NCBI RefSeq assembly: GCF_003339585.1 | Contig: NZ_QPKF01000001.1 | Coordinates: 868,001 to 932,000, forward strand | Reading direction: 5' to 3' | From: Exiguobacterium sp. RIT594 | GTDB taxonomy: Bacteria; Bacillota; Bacilli; Exiguobacteriales; Exiguobacteriaceae | Length of the DNA stretch: 64,000 nt | Shown here: positions 55,180 through 63,245 of the stretch, in pieces | Position numbering within the stretch: position 1 is the first letter of the stretch | How the letters are laid out: the number at the start of each line of letters is the position of its first letter | Made by a program: the position numbers and the translations under genes | Notes under the pieces: model-generated | Told to the model about the DNA's origin: nothing | The model's database searches: none | The model's input: the letters and a program-made list of their open reading frames with translations, nothing else

Positions 55180-56964
55180 ATGAATAAAGCAGCTGTGTTT
55201 CACCGGGCCCTGTCGCCGTATGTCTATACATACGATCGAGATACGGTACATATCCGTCTGATGTCGGCAAAGGGAGACGTGGATCGTGTCGAATTGATTC
55301 ATGGCGATCCTTATGAATGGGATGCGGAAAAAGAAGAAGATCGGGATTGGAACTTTGATCCGGATAAAGAGAAGTTTTGGAAAACGGCGACGGCAGAGAT
55401 GACGTTCGCGGGATCGGATGCGACACACGATTTTTGGTTTATCGCGATTCAACCGAAAAAGAAGCGGGTCCGTTACGGCTTCAGAGTTCATGCAGACGGT
55501 GAATCCGCCGTTTACACCGAACGCGGGTGGTACGATGAGGTACCGCTTGATCACCCGGGCTACTATTTTGCTGTTCCGTATATGAATGCGGTGGATGTAT
55601 TTGACACTCCGGCATGGGTGAAAGATACGGTCTGGTATCAAATTTTTCCAGATCGGTTCGCAAACGGGGATGTAACGAATGATCGGCCGGATACCATCGC
55701 CTGGGGTGCCGAGGCACCAGCCTTTAATAATCACTTCGGAGGCGATTTTCAAGGAGTGATCGATCATATCGATTACTTAAAAGACCTGGGGATTACCGGC
55801 ATTTATTTTTGTCCGGTCTTTGTCGCACCGTCTAACCATAAATACGACACTCTTGATTATTTACGTCTGGATCCGAGTTTCGGGACAGAAGAAACGTTTC
55901 GGGAAATGGTTCGATTGCTTCACCAAAATGGAATCCGGATTTTACTCGATGCGGTCTTTAATCATGTCAGCGTCGAGCATCCGGCCTTCCAAGACGTTTT
56001 AGCTCATGGGAAAGAATCGCAGTATGCAAACTGGTTTATGATTGATTCGTTCCCGGTCCAATCAACACCGATACCCAATTATGAAGTATTTGCTTTTGAA
56101 AGCAATATGCCGAAACTCAATACGGCCCATCCGGATGTGAAAGACTATCTATTAAAGGTAGGGCGTTACTGGGTGGAAGAGTTCGGGGTTGATGGTTGGC
56201 GACTGGATGTCGCGAGTGAAGTGGACCATGCGTTTTGGCGCGAGTTCCGGCGGGAAGTGCGTGCTGCTAATCCTGAAGCGTATATCGTCGGGGAATGTTG
56301 GACGGATTCGCAAGGGTGGTTGCTCGGTGATCAGTTTGATGCGGTCATGAATTATGGCTTGACGGAAGCCTTTTTAACCTTTTTTGCGACGAACGAAAGT
56401 ACGGCCTCTGCATTCAGTCATGCCGTCGCAAGGAATTTAAACAGCAACACGATGAATGTCAACGAAGTGATGTTTAATCTCGTTGATTCCCATGATACAC
56501 CTCGTGCTTTGACGCGGGCAGACGGGAACCGTGAGCGGATGAAGCTGTTGATGTTGTCGCTCTTGACGTTCACGGGAAGTCCGGTCATTTATTATGGCGA
56601 TGAAATTGGTTTGACGGGTGGCCAGGATCCGGATAACCGGAAGTGTATGGTCTGGGATCCGGCGGAACAAGATGCGGACCTCTTGGCGTATATTACGCGG
56701 TTGATTGATTTACGGAAGCAACATCCGGGTCTCGCCAATGCCAGCGGCTATCAATTCGAACAACTGAATGACGCGTCGGCAAGTTTTCTGATTCGTCGCC
56801 AATCCGATGAAGCGACTTATTTGATTTTGTTTAACAATGGTTCAGAGGACGTCCATTTTGATTTGACAGATCCAACCGTTGATTTGATGGACGGACAACG
56901 TTATACGGAATCGGTCACTGTAGGAAGGGTGTCCGGGAAAATTCTCCAAATAGAACAAGAATAA
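55180..56964 (+). CDS. Neopullulanase/cyclomaltodextrinase (GH13_20)
   Basis: 594 residues. N-terminal CBM34-type domain (about 1-125), then the GH13 barrel: [21 protein letters not shown], nucleophile Asp in [11 protein letters not shown], acid Glu in IVGECW, third Asp in LVDSHDTPR. Hydrolyses cyclodextrins, pullulan and maltodextrins; no signal peptide, so it works on imported dextrins and complements the glucosidase at 3925. GAGAGGAGAGGG precedes ATG 55180. Single gene with a strong terminator; no dextrin transporter nearby. Confidence 0.92.
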   Translation: MNKAAVFHRALSPYVYTYDRDTVHIRLMSAKGDVDRVELIHGDPYEWDAEKEEDRDWNFDPDKEKFWKTATAEMTFAGSDATHDFWFIAIQPKKKRVRYGFRVHADGESAVYTERGWYDEVPLDHPGYYFAVPYMNAVDVFDTPAWVKDTVWYQIFPDRFANGDVTNDRPDTIAWGAEAPAFNNHFGGDFQGVIDHIDYLKDLGITGIYFCPVFVAPSNHKYDTLDYLRLDPSFGTEETFREMVRLLHQNGIRILLDAVFNHVSVEHPAFQDVLAHGKESQYANWFMIDSFPVQSTPIPNYEVFAFESNMPKLNTAHPDVKDYLLKVGRYWVEEFGVDGWRLDVASEVDHAFWREFRREVRAANPEAYIVGECWTDSQGWLLGDQFDAVMNYGLTEAFLTFFATNESTASAFSHAVARNLNSNTMNVNEVMFNLVDSHDTPRALTRADGNRERMKLLMLSLLTFTGSPVIYYGDEIGLTGGQDPDNRKCMVWDPAEQDADLLAYITRLIDLRKQHPGLANASGYQFEQLNDASASFLIRRQSDEATYLILFNNGSEDVHFDLTDPTVDLMDGQRYTESVTVGRVSGKILQIEQE

Positions 56965-56970
56965 CCGAAC

Positions 56971-57017
56971 AAAAAACATCTGTTCAGAAAAGACTACTTT
57001 CTGAACAGATGTTTTTT
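56971..57017. terminator. Bidirectional terminator between neopullulanase and DUF1015 gene
   Basis: Perfect 20-bp arms (core CATCTGTTCAGAAA) with A6 and T6 flanks. Confidence 0.93.
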
Positions 57018-57033
57018 ATATGCTTGGAAAGAC

Positions 57034-58236
57034 TCAGAAAAACGGATGAATCAGCAGACCACTTCTCAATTTAGGTTCGAACCAGGTCGACTTCGGAGGC
57101 ATGACTTCGCCCGCATCAGCAACTGCCATCAGCTCGGTTAAGCTGGTTGGATGGAGATGGAACGCGACAGCCATCGTACCTTGGTCGACGAGTTGCTCAA
57201 GCCCGGTATAACCTCTCACACCACCGACGAACTGAATCCGTGCATCCGTCCGAGGATCTTCGATTCCGAGAAAGGGTGTCAACAATTCATCTTGAAGGAT
57301 GGCAACATCGAGATCCTCTTTGACAGAAGGACGGTTTTTCTCATAATCGAGTGTGTACCAGGTCTGTTTGACATACATTTCAAACCGGTGTCTTTTTGTT
57401 TCTGTTGCGCGTCCCTTCGTAATAGTGAACCGGCTGCTGATTCTTTCCAGCAAGTCATCGACAGACTGACCGTACAAATCTTCAACAACGCGATGGTAAC
57501 CTTGGATGTTCAATTGATCACTTGAGAAAGAGACGGCGAGAAACAGTCCGGCATCTTCGTGAGGATTCAACCGTGCCACTTGTGCGGCTGCTTCCGCCCG
57601 GTGGTGTCCGTCAGCAATATACAGGTGATCGTGACGGGCGAACTGACTGCCGATTGTCATCATGGCATCGCGGTCCGTAACTTTGTAGATCGTATGTTCA
57701 ATCCCGTCTTCAGCTGTAAAGTGATAGAGGGGGACTTGATTGGTCTGTTCCGTGACGACTCGGTTCAGTTCGTCATCTGCGTGATGGGCCAGCAAAATCG
57801 GACCGGTATGGGCAGCAAGTGACTGGACGTGGCGGACGCGATCCCGTTCTTTATCCGGTCGTGTGAATTCGTGTTTCCGAATGATGCCCTGATCATAATC
57901 CGCGACAGAGACACAGCCGACAAAACCGGTCTGCGTGTGCTCACCGTCGGTTAGACGATAGAGATAATAACTCTCGACCTCGTCTGTCAGGAGAATACCG
58001 CGTTCCATCGCTTCCTTGAAATGCAGAGCAGCTTGTTGATACACACGCGAATCATGATCATCGATCAGATCCGGTAACGTCACTTCTGCCTTATCGATTC
58101 GTAAAAAAGACAGCGGACGCCGCCGGACTTCTAAACGTCCCTCCGCCCGATTAAAGACATCGTACGGGAGGGAAGAGAACGCTTCTGCATATTTCGGATC
58201 AGGTCGCAAGGCGTGGAAAGGTTCAAACGTAGGCAT
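57034..58236 (-). CDS. DUF1015 family protein in the serine operon
   Basis: 400 residues from ATG 58236 (MPTFEPFHALRPDP), AAGGAG at eight bases; ATG 58242 is too close to that site. Family landmarks: SSLPYDVFNR near the start, HADDELNRVV, and LYIADGHHRAEAAAQV (about residue 190), then VRGYTGLEQLV. The DGHHR motif recalls the ParB/sulfiredoxin-like fold used by serine kinases such as SerK; that link is my inference. Third gene after serC and serA, 12 bp after serA, so it shares their message. No serB (phosphoserine phosphatase) is in the operon. Known to cluster with serAC in other bacteria; enzymatic role unproven. Confidence 0.82.
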   Translation of the reverse strand: MPTFEPFHALRPDPKYAEAFSSLPYDVFNRAEGRLEVRRRPLSFLRIDKAEVTLPDLIDDHDSRVYQQAALHFKEAMERGILLTDEVESYYLYRLTDGEHTQTGFVGCVSVADYDQGIIRKHEFTRPDKERDRVRHVQSLAAHTGPILLAHHADDELNRVVTEQTNQVPLYHFTAEDGIEHTIYKVTDRDAMMTIGSQFARHDHLYIADGHHRAEAAAQVARLNPHEDAGLFLAVSFSSDQLNIQGYHRVVEDLYGQSVDDLLERISSRFTITKGRATETKRHRFEMYVKQTWYTLDYEKNRPSVKEDLDVAILQDELLTPFLGIEDPRTDARIQFVGGVRGYTGLEQLVDQGTMAVAFHLHPTSLTELMAVADAGEVMPPKSTWFEPKLRSGLLIHPFF

Positions 58237-58248
58237 AATCATCGCTCC

Positions 58249-59406
58249 TTAAAGTAGTCTTGTTTTTAATACACCTGGAATGGCATTTAGTTGTTGTAAT
58301 GAGATGGTTTCATCGAGATGGTTATCAATATCGATGATCGTGTAGGCGATGCCATCTTTACTGCCGTTGATCATGTTGGCAATGTTGATTTGTTCGGTCG
58401 CAAGGACTGAGGCAATTTGACCGACCATGTTCGGAATGTTTTGGTGCGCAATCGTGATACGTCGTTTACCGGAATAGGGTAACTCGACGGACGGAAAATT
58501 GACTGCGTTCCGAATATTACCGGTCTCAAGGAACAACTTCAATTGATCAACAGCCATGATGGCACAATTTTCTTCTGCTTCCGCTGTCGACGCTCCGATA
58601 TGCGGCAACGGAGTGACACGAGGCAGAGAGAGAATGAAGGCATTCGGGAAATCGGTGACATAATTGGCCAGACGGCCGGACTTCAAGACGGTGGCCAAAG
58701 CCTGTTCATCGATCAATTCACCACGTGAAAAATTAAGCAAGGTTGCACCTTGTTTGATTTTACCGAGCAACCGCTCATCAAGCAGATGCTGGGTCGCATC
58801 AATTAATGGCAGATGCAACGTGATGTAATCACTTGTTGCCAGCAACTCTTCGAGATTGGTGACACGATGGACCTGATTCGAGACACGCCATGCGGACTCG
58901 ACAGACATATGGGGATCATAGCCGGAAACCGTCATGCCGAGTTCGTGGAGTGTATTCGCTAAACTCGCTCCGATGGCACCAAGTCCGACGATGCCGATTC
59001 GTTTCCCGAGTAATTCCGTACCGGCAAATTGTTTTTTATTCGCCTCGATCCGTTCGGGGATATCCGGTCCACGCAGGTTGTTTGTCCATAGGATACTCGG
59101 GATTAGTTTTCGGGCCGTCAAGAACAGGCTGGCAATGACAAGCTCTTTGACGGCATTGGCATTCGCACCAGGCGTCGAAAAGACGGGAATCCCCCGATTC
59201 GCCAGTTGATCAAGTGGGATGTTATTGACACCGACGCCGGCACGGGCGACCGCTTTCAAGGAAGTCGGAAACTTCATGCCATGTAAATCTTTACTGCGAA
59301 CAAGAAACGCATCCGCTGTTTCGATGTCTTGTTTGACGACATATTGATCGGTGAAGCGTTTTAATCCTTTTTCCGACACGTCATTCCAAAGTTGTATATG
59401 ATGCAT
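58249..59406 (-). CDS. serA: D-3-phosphoglycerate dehydrogenase
   Basis: 385 residues, shorter than the 520-residue Bacillus form: catalytic and NAD domains plus a C-terminal ACT domain (ITIAHQNIPNMVGQIASVLA). NAD motif VGLGAIGASLANTL; substrate Arg in ARAGVGVNN; catalytic His in PLPHIGAST. First step of serine synthesis, 3-phosphoglycerate to phosphohydroxypyruvate. The ACT domain suggests feedback by serine. Starts immediately after serC. Confidence 0.94.
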   Translation of the reverse strand: MHHIQLWNDVSEKGLKRFTDQYVVKQDIETADAFLVRSKDLHGMKFPTSLKAVARAGVGVNNIPLDQLANRGIPVFSTPGANANAVKELVIASLFLTARKLIPSILWTNNLRGPDIPERIEANKKQFAGTELLGKRIGIVGLGAIGASLANTLHELGMTVSGYDPHMSVESAWRVSNQVHRVTNLEELLATSDYITLHLPLIDATQHLLDERLLGKIKQGATLLNFSRGELIDEQALATVLKSGRLANYVTDFPNAFILSLPRVTPLPHIGASTAEAEENCAIMAVDQLKLFLETGNIRNAVNFPSVELPYSGKRRITIAHQNIPNMVGQIASVLATEQINIANMINGSKDGIAYTIIDIDNHLDETISLQQLNAIPGVLKTRLL

Positions 59407-60471
59407 TTAACGTTCCCCCTGTTCAAATCGTTTTAAGATGGCAATAAGGGCATCGACGCCTGCAGTCGGCATCGCGTTATAGAGACTTGCGCGCATTCCT
59501 CCGACAGATCGATGTCCTTTTAAATTGACGAGATGATGACGTTCTGCAAATTGCAGAAATTGTTTATCTAATTCCGTGTGACCGGTAGTAAAAGGAATGT
59601 TCATTCGGCTCCGGTCCGGCAGGGCGACGTGATTTGAAAATAGGGCAGACTGGTCCAAGTACGCGTAAAGGGAAGCCGCTTGCTTGTGATTACGCTCGAC
59701 GACCGTATCGAATCCCTGCTCCTTGATCCATTCGAGGACCAGTTTCGTCAAATAGATGCTGTATGTGGGCGGTGTATTGTATAAAGAATGATGAGCGGCA
59801 TGTGTATCGTACCGTAAATAGGAACCTAAACGGTCTGGTGTACGTTGTAACAGCTCATCTTTTATGATGACAAGCGTCATTCCGGCTGACCCGAGATTTT
59901 TTTGAGCTCCCGCATAAATCACATCAAACTGACTGACATCAATCGGTTCCGATAAAATGGAGGAGGAGAAATCAGCCACTAACGGAACATCGACTTGTGG
60001 AACGTCGGTGAAAGTCGTTCCTTCAAGCGTATTGTTCCATGTGAGATGCAGATAATCCGCGTCAGAATAAATGGGACCGGCCGGAATCGAACGGTAGTTG
60101 TCCGCATTAGATGAAGCAACGATACTTGTTTTTACAAAAGCCGCGGCATCCTGCATCGCTTTTTGTGACCAGCTGCCTGTATCGATGAAGTCGACGCGTT
60201 GCTGATTCGTCGCCAAGTTCAACGGCAACATGGAAAATTGAAGCGTTGCCCCGCCTTGTAAAAATAAAACATGGTAATGATCCGGAATCTGCAAGAGTTC
60301 CCGAAGCAAAGCCTCTGTATCCTGAAGGATATTTTCAAACAAGGCAGAACGATGACTTAATTCCAAAACGGATTGTCCAGAACCTTGGTAGTTCAGAAGC
60401 TCAGATTGAGCCTTAAGTAAAACCGGTACCGGTAGGACTGCCGGACCAGCTGAAAAATTAAAAACCGTCAT
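59407..60471 (-). CDS. serC: Phosphoserine aminotransferase
   Basis: 354 residues. PLP Lys in YAGAQKNLGSAGM; FNFSAGPAVLP start and ELSHRS signature are typical. Transaminates phosphohydroxypyruvate to phosphoserine with glutamate. First gene of serC-serA-DUF1015; GGAGGCGG precedes the ATG. Confidence 0.95.
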   Translation of the reverse strand: MTVFNFSAGPAVLPVPVLLKAQSELLNYQGSGQSVLELSHRSALFENILQDTEALLRELLQIPDHYHVLFLQGGATLQFSMLPLNLATNQQRVDFIDTGSWSQKAMQDAAAFVKTSIVASSNADNYRSIPAGPIYSDADYLHLTWNNTLEGTTFTDVPQVDVPLVADFSSSILSEPIDVSQFDVIYAGAQKNLGSAGMTLVIIKDELLQRTPDRLGSYLRYDTHAAHHSLYNTPPTYSIYLTKLVLEWIKEQGFDTVVERNHKQAASLYAYLDQSALFSNHVALPDRSRMNIPFTTGHTELDKQFLQFAERHHLVNLKGHRSVGGMRASLYNAMPTAGVDALIAILKRFEQGER

Positions 60472-60514
60472 CTCATTCCGCCTCCAATAATTTTCAGAAA
60501 ATATTCACAACTAA

Positions 60515-60543
60515 AGTGTAACGGAATGAAAACAGTTAATCAA
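60515..60543 (-). promoter_or_regulatory. Sigma-A promoter of serC-serA-DUF1015
   Basis: Minus strand: TTGATT (60538-60543), 17-bp spacer, TACACT (60515-60520), about 44 bp before the serC start. No T-box or other leader is present. Confidence 0.65.
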
Positions 60544-60594
60544 ACTCCATTTCGAAAGGAACTTGAATTTTTTGGAACAGGGGGAGCGTTCGAC

Positions 60595-60629
60595 AAAAAA
60601 AGACCAGTTCTCCTAAAGGGAGACTGATC
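60595..60629 (-). terminator. Terminator of the NTF2-like gene
   Basis: GATCAGTCTCC/GGAGAACTGGTC imperfect stem on the minus strand then T7. Confidence 0.75.
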
Positions 60630-60659
60630 CGATCGATGTATCTGAAGAAAGTATGGAAT

Positions 60660-61046
60660 TCAGGACGGGTCAAGCGGCGTAAGTTGATGAAAGTGCCACT
60701 TCCAGCCTTCGCTCGTCCAGTGATAAAGCGAAACACTTCGGAAGCGACCGACATACATGCTGCGACCGTATGAGAAATGATCTTCCACGATTTCCTGTAC
60801 CAGGGCCGTCGTTTCGAAAACTTCGACGACAATCGACTCGCTGAGTTGATCGCTCCACTGAATTTGATCCGGATCGACATAATGATCGAGATACGTCTCG
60901 GCATCGAACTGCCGGCCTTGTCCGTCAACAAAAGAAAAATCGGATGATAACAATTGATGCATCTCTTTCCGGTTACCTTGCATCAAATAATCATGACGGT
61001 TTGTCAAGAGGAGTTGAAGCTGTTCATGTTTAGCTGAAGTTTCCAT
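60660..61046 (-). CDS. NTF2-like protein (DUF4440/SnoaL type)
   Basis: 128 residues. N-terminal helix pair (KHEQLQLLLTNRHDYLMQGNRKEMHQLLSSDFSFVDGQGR) followed by curved-sheet strands (VEVFETTALVQEIVEDH, SVSLYHWTSEGWKWHFHQLTPLDP), the DUF4440 layout. Ligand unknown. ATG 61046 fits AAAGGATG upstream; other in-frame starts to 61118 do not. Monocistronic. Confidence 0.72.
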   Translation of the reverse strand: METSAKHEQLQLLLTNRHDYLMQGNRKEMHQLLSSDFSFVDGQGRQFDAETYLDHYVDPDQIQWSDQLSESIVVEVFETTALVQEIVEDHFSYGRSMYVGRFRSVSLYHWTSEGWKWHFHQLTPLDPS

Positions 61047-61100
61047 GAGAATCATCCTTTCGTCCTTACCTGAATGATGAGATTTCAAAAAAAGATAAAA

Positions 61101-61129
61101 CAAAAAAAGACCCTGCAACAGCAGAGTCT
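61101..61129 (-). terminator. Terminator of cspA copy A
   Basis: AGACTCTGC-TGTT-GCAGGGTCT on the minus strand then T7. Confidence 0.88.
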
Positions 61130-61136
61130 TGAAAAA

Positions 61137-61337
61137 TTAAAGTTTAGTAACGTTAGTTGCTTGTGGTCCGCGTTGGCCTTCTTCAACTTCAAACGAAACT
61201 TCTTGACCTTCGTCAAGTGATTTGAAACCGTCTGTTTGAATAGCTGAGAAGTGAACGAAAACGTCGTCGCCGCTTTCACGTTCGATGAAGCCAAAACCTT
61301 TTTCTGCGTTAAACCATTTTACTTTACCTTGTTCCAT
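61137..61337 (-). CDS. cspA: Cold-shock protein, copy A
   Basis: 66 residues, one OB-fold cold-shock domain with RNP1 KGFGFIE and RNP2 [11 protein letters not shown] chaperone that melts structure at low temperature. Identical in protein to copy B at 61540. GGAGG before the ATG; ~107-nt leader as in Bacillus cspB. Confidence 0.96.
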   Translation of the reverse strand: MEQGKVKWFNAEKGFGFIERESGDDVFVHFSAIQTDGFKSLDEGQEVSFEVEEGQRGPQATNVTKL

Positions 61338-61451
61338 GTGTGTTGCCTCCTGCGTATGACTGAGCCATACTGATTATTACTACCGTGATCAATTTCATCG
61401 AGTCAAAAGTGTAACCTTTATATCTCCACCGAACAACAATAATTACTTAAT

Positions 61452-61462
61452 AATATACCATG
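61452..61462 (-). promoter_or_regulatory. Extended -10 promoter of cspA copy A
   Basis: Minus strand ATGGTATATT (TGnTATATT form) at the outer edge of the duplicated unit. Confidence 0.55.
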
Positions 61463-61500
61463 TCCGGTTTGAAAAAGATAGGGGTAGGCGGAAAAGAATT

Positions 61501-61531
61501 AAAAAAGAGGATCCGCAGCTGCGGATCCTCT
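61501..61531 (-). terminator. Terminator of cspA copy B
   Basis: Perfect palindrome GAGGATCCGCAGCTGCGGAT continuing to 61531, T6 on the minus strand. Confidence 0.9.
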
Positions 61532-61539
61532 CAGGAAAA

Positions 61540-61740
61540 TTAAAGTTTAGTAACGTTAGTTGCTTGCGGTCCGCGTTGGCCTTCTTCAACTTCAAACGAA
61601 ACTTCTTGACCTTCGTCAAGTGATTTGAAACCGTCTGTTTGAATAGCTGAGAAGTGAACGAAAACGTCGTCGCCGCTTTCACGTTCGATGAAGCCAAAAC
61701 CTTTTTCTGCGTTAAACCATTTTACTTTACCTTGTTCCAT
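61540..61740 (-). CDS. cspA: Cold-shock protein, copy B
   Basis: Same 66-residue protein as copy A; the coding DNA differs by one synonymous base (codon near 61565). Own promoter, leader and terminator. Confidence 0.96.
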   Translation of the reverse strand: MEQGKVKWFNAEKGFGFIERESGDDVFVHFSAIQTDGFKSLDEGQEVSFEVEEGQRGPQATNVTKL

Positions 61741-61853
61741 GTGTGTTGCCTCCTGCGTATGACTGAGTCACACTGATTATTACTACTGTGATCAATTTCA
61801 TCGAGTCAAAAGTGTAACCTTTATATCTCCACCGAACAACAATAATTGTTTAT

Positions 61854-61864
61854 AATATACCATG
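61854..61864 (-). promoter_or_regulatory. Extended -10 promoter of cspA copy B
   Basis: Minus strand ATGGTATATT, same as in copy A, about 107 nt before the start once transcription begins. Confidence 0.55.
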
Positions 61865-61970
61865 AAAAAATGAGAAAAGGAAGTAATAAACAAAAAAAGT
61901 GGCAATTCCCCCTAAAATTATCAAACTCACTTGAAGAAAAGTTATTCCTTAAAGGAATGTATGCATGCAG

Positions 61971-61998
61971 TTCGAATATCTATATTCGAATATCTATA
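61971..61998. repeat. Two perfect 14-bp direct repeats
   Basis: TTCGAATATCTATA occurs twice head to tail (61971-61984, 61985-61998); ATATTCGAATAT at the junction is palindromic. Lies downstream of the sigma-like gene. Confidence 0.7.
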
Positions 61999-62023
61999 TA
62001 GGAGGAACAAAATCGCGAAAGGA

Positions 62024-62284
62024 TTAATGGATCGGTTCGCGTTGGGATCGGACTTGTTTTACAGCAGTAATCAAATAGCCGTGAATAGAAGGGTGTTGGT
62101 TCGGGCTTGTCCAGACATCCTGAAAAATTTGTCTTAACGTAAGTTGAACTCTTTTTTCGTCATTCAACATACGTGTGAGAAGTAAGTATAAGGACTTTTC
62201 GTACCGATCGTATAACGCTTCGAGAGCGTGCTTATTTTTTAATTCGATTTGTTTAAATAACTCTGTATCTGTATTTATACGCAT
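62024..62284 (-). CDS. Sigma-70 region 2-only mini-protein
   Basis: 86 residues. Nearly the whole protein is ECF sigma region 2: ELFKQIELKNKHALEALYDRYEKSLYLLLTRMLNDEKRVQLTLRQIFQDVWTSP, ending after a region 2.4-like IHGYLITAVKQVRSQ. Region 4, which binds the -35 element, is absent. It could bind RNA polymerase or an anti-sigma without normal promoter choice. The ribosome site AAAGGAGGAGAG is strong and the frame clean, so it is probably expressed. A perfect palindromic operator lies at its start. Alternatively a decayed sigma gene, but no region 4 remnant follows. Confidence 0.7.
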   Translation of the reverse strand: MRINTDTELFKQIELKNKHALEALYDRYEKSLYLLLTRMLNDEKRVQLTLRQIFQDVWTSPNQHPSIHGYLITAVKQVRSQREPIH

Positions 62285-62301
62285 GCTCTCCTCCTTTTAA
62301 T

Positions 62302-62324
62302 TGTTTACAACCCGTTTGTAAACA
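62302..62324 (-). promoter_or_regulatory. Palindromic operator upstream of the sigma-like gene
   Basis: TGTTTACAA-CCCGT-TTGTAAACA, perfect 9-bp arms with a 5-bp centre, six bases upstream of the ribosome site. Confidence 0.7.
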
Positions 62325-62379
62325 TTTTGTTACTTATTCAGATATTTTATAGTTTTCCCGAAAAAAGAATTATCAAACG

Positions 62380-62401
62380 CTTTAACTCTCTAAAGTTAAA
62401 G
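62380..62401 (+). promoter_or_regulatory. Inverted repeat upstream of the second GNAT gene
   Basis: CTTTAACT (62380-62387) and AGTTAAAG (62394-62401), 6-bp spacer, 41 bp before the ATG. Confidence 0.45.
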
Positions 62402-62442
62402 AATTATGAATTCATACTATTTTTTAAAGGAGGAAATTAATC

Positions 62443-62985
62443 ATGGGAACCATTTTTCTTCGACCATATCAACTGTCTGATGCAGAGCAGCTACTCCGGT
62501 TAAATCTTCGGAATCAAGTACATTTTGAATACTGGATGCCTGTAAAACCGAAACCAGGTAGTTATACATTGCCGAAGCAATTGGAACGAATCGAACAGAT
62601 GCTTGAAAACAGTTTGGCGGATCGATCATATGCCTATGGAATCTTTTTAACGGAAACCAATCAATTAATCGGTGAAGTTTCTGCAGCTTTCGTCGAACGG
62701 TTTCCGGCCGAGACATGTATGATCGGATATCAATTGGACCGCGAACACAATGGAAAAGGAATCATGGCGGAAGCTGTTCGACAGGCGGCAAGGCTTTTAT
62801 TTGAGACCCATCAGTTTCACCGTCTACGGGCGGAAGTGATGCCGGAAAACATCGGTTCCATCCGAGTATTAGAAAAAGTGGGATTCAGAAGAGAAGGGCT
62901 TGCGAAAAAAAGCTTGTACATAAACGGTGCATGGGAAGATTTTATTTTGTTCGCGCTGTTAAAAGAAGAGTTTGCACCCGGTTAA
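62443..62985 (+). CDS. GNAT acetyltransferase, RimJ/RimL-like
   Basis: 180 residues. FLRPYQLSDAEQLLRL start, acetyl-CoA loop QLDREHNGKGIMAEAVRQAA, and C-terminal ENIGSIRVLEKVGFRREGL (the RimJ/L signature). Likely N-alpha-acetylates a ribosomal protein or acetylates a small amine; the target cannot be told. AAAGGAGGAA before ATG 62443. Monocistronic. Confidence 0.85.
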   Translation: MGTIFLRPYQLSDAEQLLRLNLRNQVHFEYWMPVKPKPGSYTLPKQLERIEQMLENSLADRSYAYGIFLTETNQLIGEVSAAFVERFPAETCMIGYQLDREHNGKGIMAEAVRQAARLLFETHQFHRLRAEVMPENIGSIRVLEKVGFRREGLAKKSLYINGAWEDFILFALLKEEFAPG

Positions 62986-63098
62986 CAGATCCATATCAAA
63001 GTGACATCGTCCTGATGACCGGGTTATAAAAGAAACGGAATCTATCTTTTTTTAAGATAAATCACTGAAATGGTCAATTGACAGAGTGGAATAACCTT

Positions 63099-63198
63099 AA
63101 ATCCGAACGTTAAGTGCCTTTTTTTCCTGAAAGTATGTTTTTTGACGAAATGTTTTTGACAAACCATTAATTGTTCGTTACAGTATTATAGTACGAAC
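63099..63198 (+). promoter_or_regulatory. guaC promoter with PurBox-like sequences
   Basis: AAATCCGAACGTT (63099-63111) matches the PurR box AWWWCCGAACWWT at all but one or two positions. TTGACA (63156-63161), 17-bp spacer, TACAGT (63179-63184) forms a promoter; GTTCGTTAC (63173-63181) and GTACGAAC (63191-63198) make an inverted repeat across the -10. CGAACGTTAA occurs twice. PurR controls guaC in Bacillus. Confidence 0.55.
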
Positions 63199-63245
63199 GT
63201 TAAAGTGTTATTTATAAAAAATATTCGTTATTTGAGGTGTTAGTG

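Larger units (their letters stand above)
61133..61864 (-). repeat. Tandem duplication of a 330-bp cold-shock gene unit
   Basis: 61133-61462 and 61536-61864 are direct repeats differing at about seven positions. The unit spans the extended -10 promoter, the ~107-nt leader and the whole coding region. The terminators lie outside the repeat and are unrelated, so each copy ends differently. Confidence 0.92.

Noticed and set aside
60472-60660. T-box or serine-responsive leader before serC
   Set aside because: The promoter sits about 44 bp from the start codon, leaving no room, and no T-box sequence is present.
61931-62137. Rightward ORF (68 codons) opposite the sigma-like gene
   Set aside because: It is antisense to a better-supported gene, its start has no ribosome site, and the translation resembles no family; TAGGAGG at 61999 is followed only by a poor in-frame start.
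63000-63245. Purine riboswitch before guaC
   Set aside because: The three-way-junction core sequences are missing; PurBox-type sites explain the region better.
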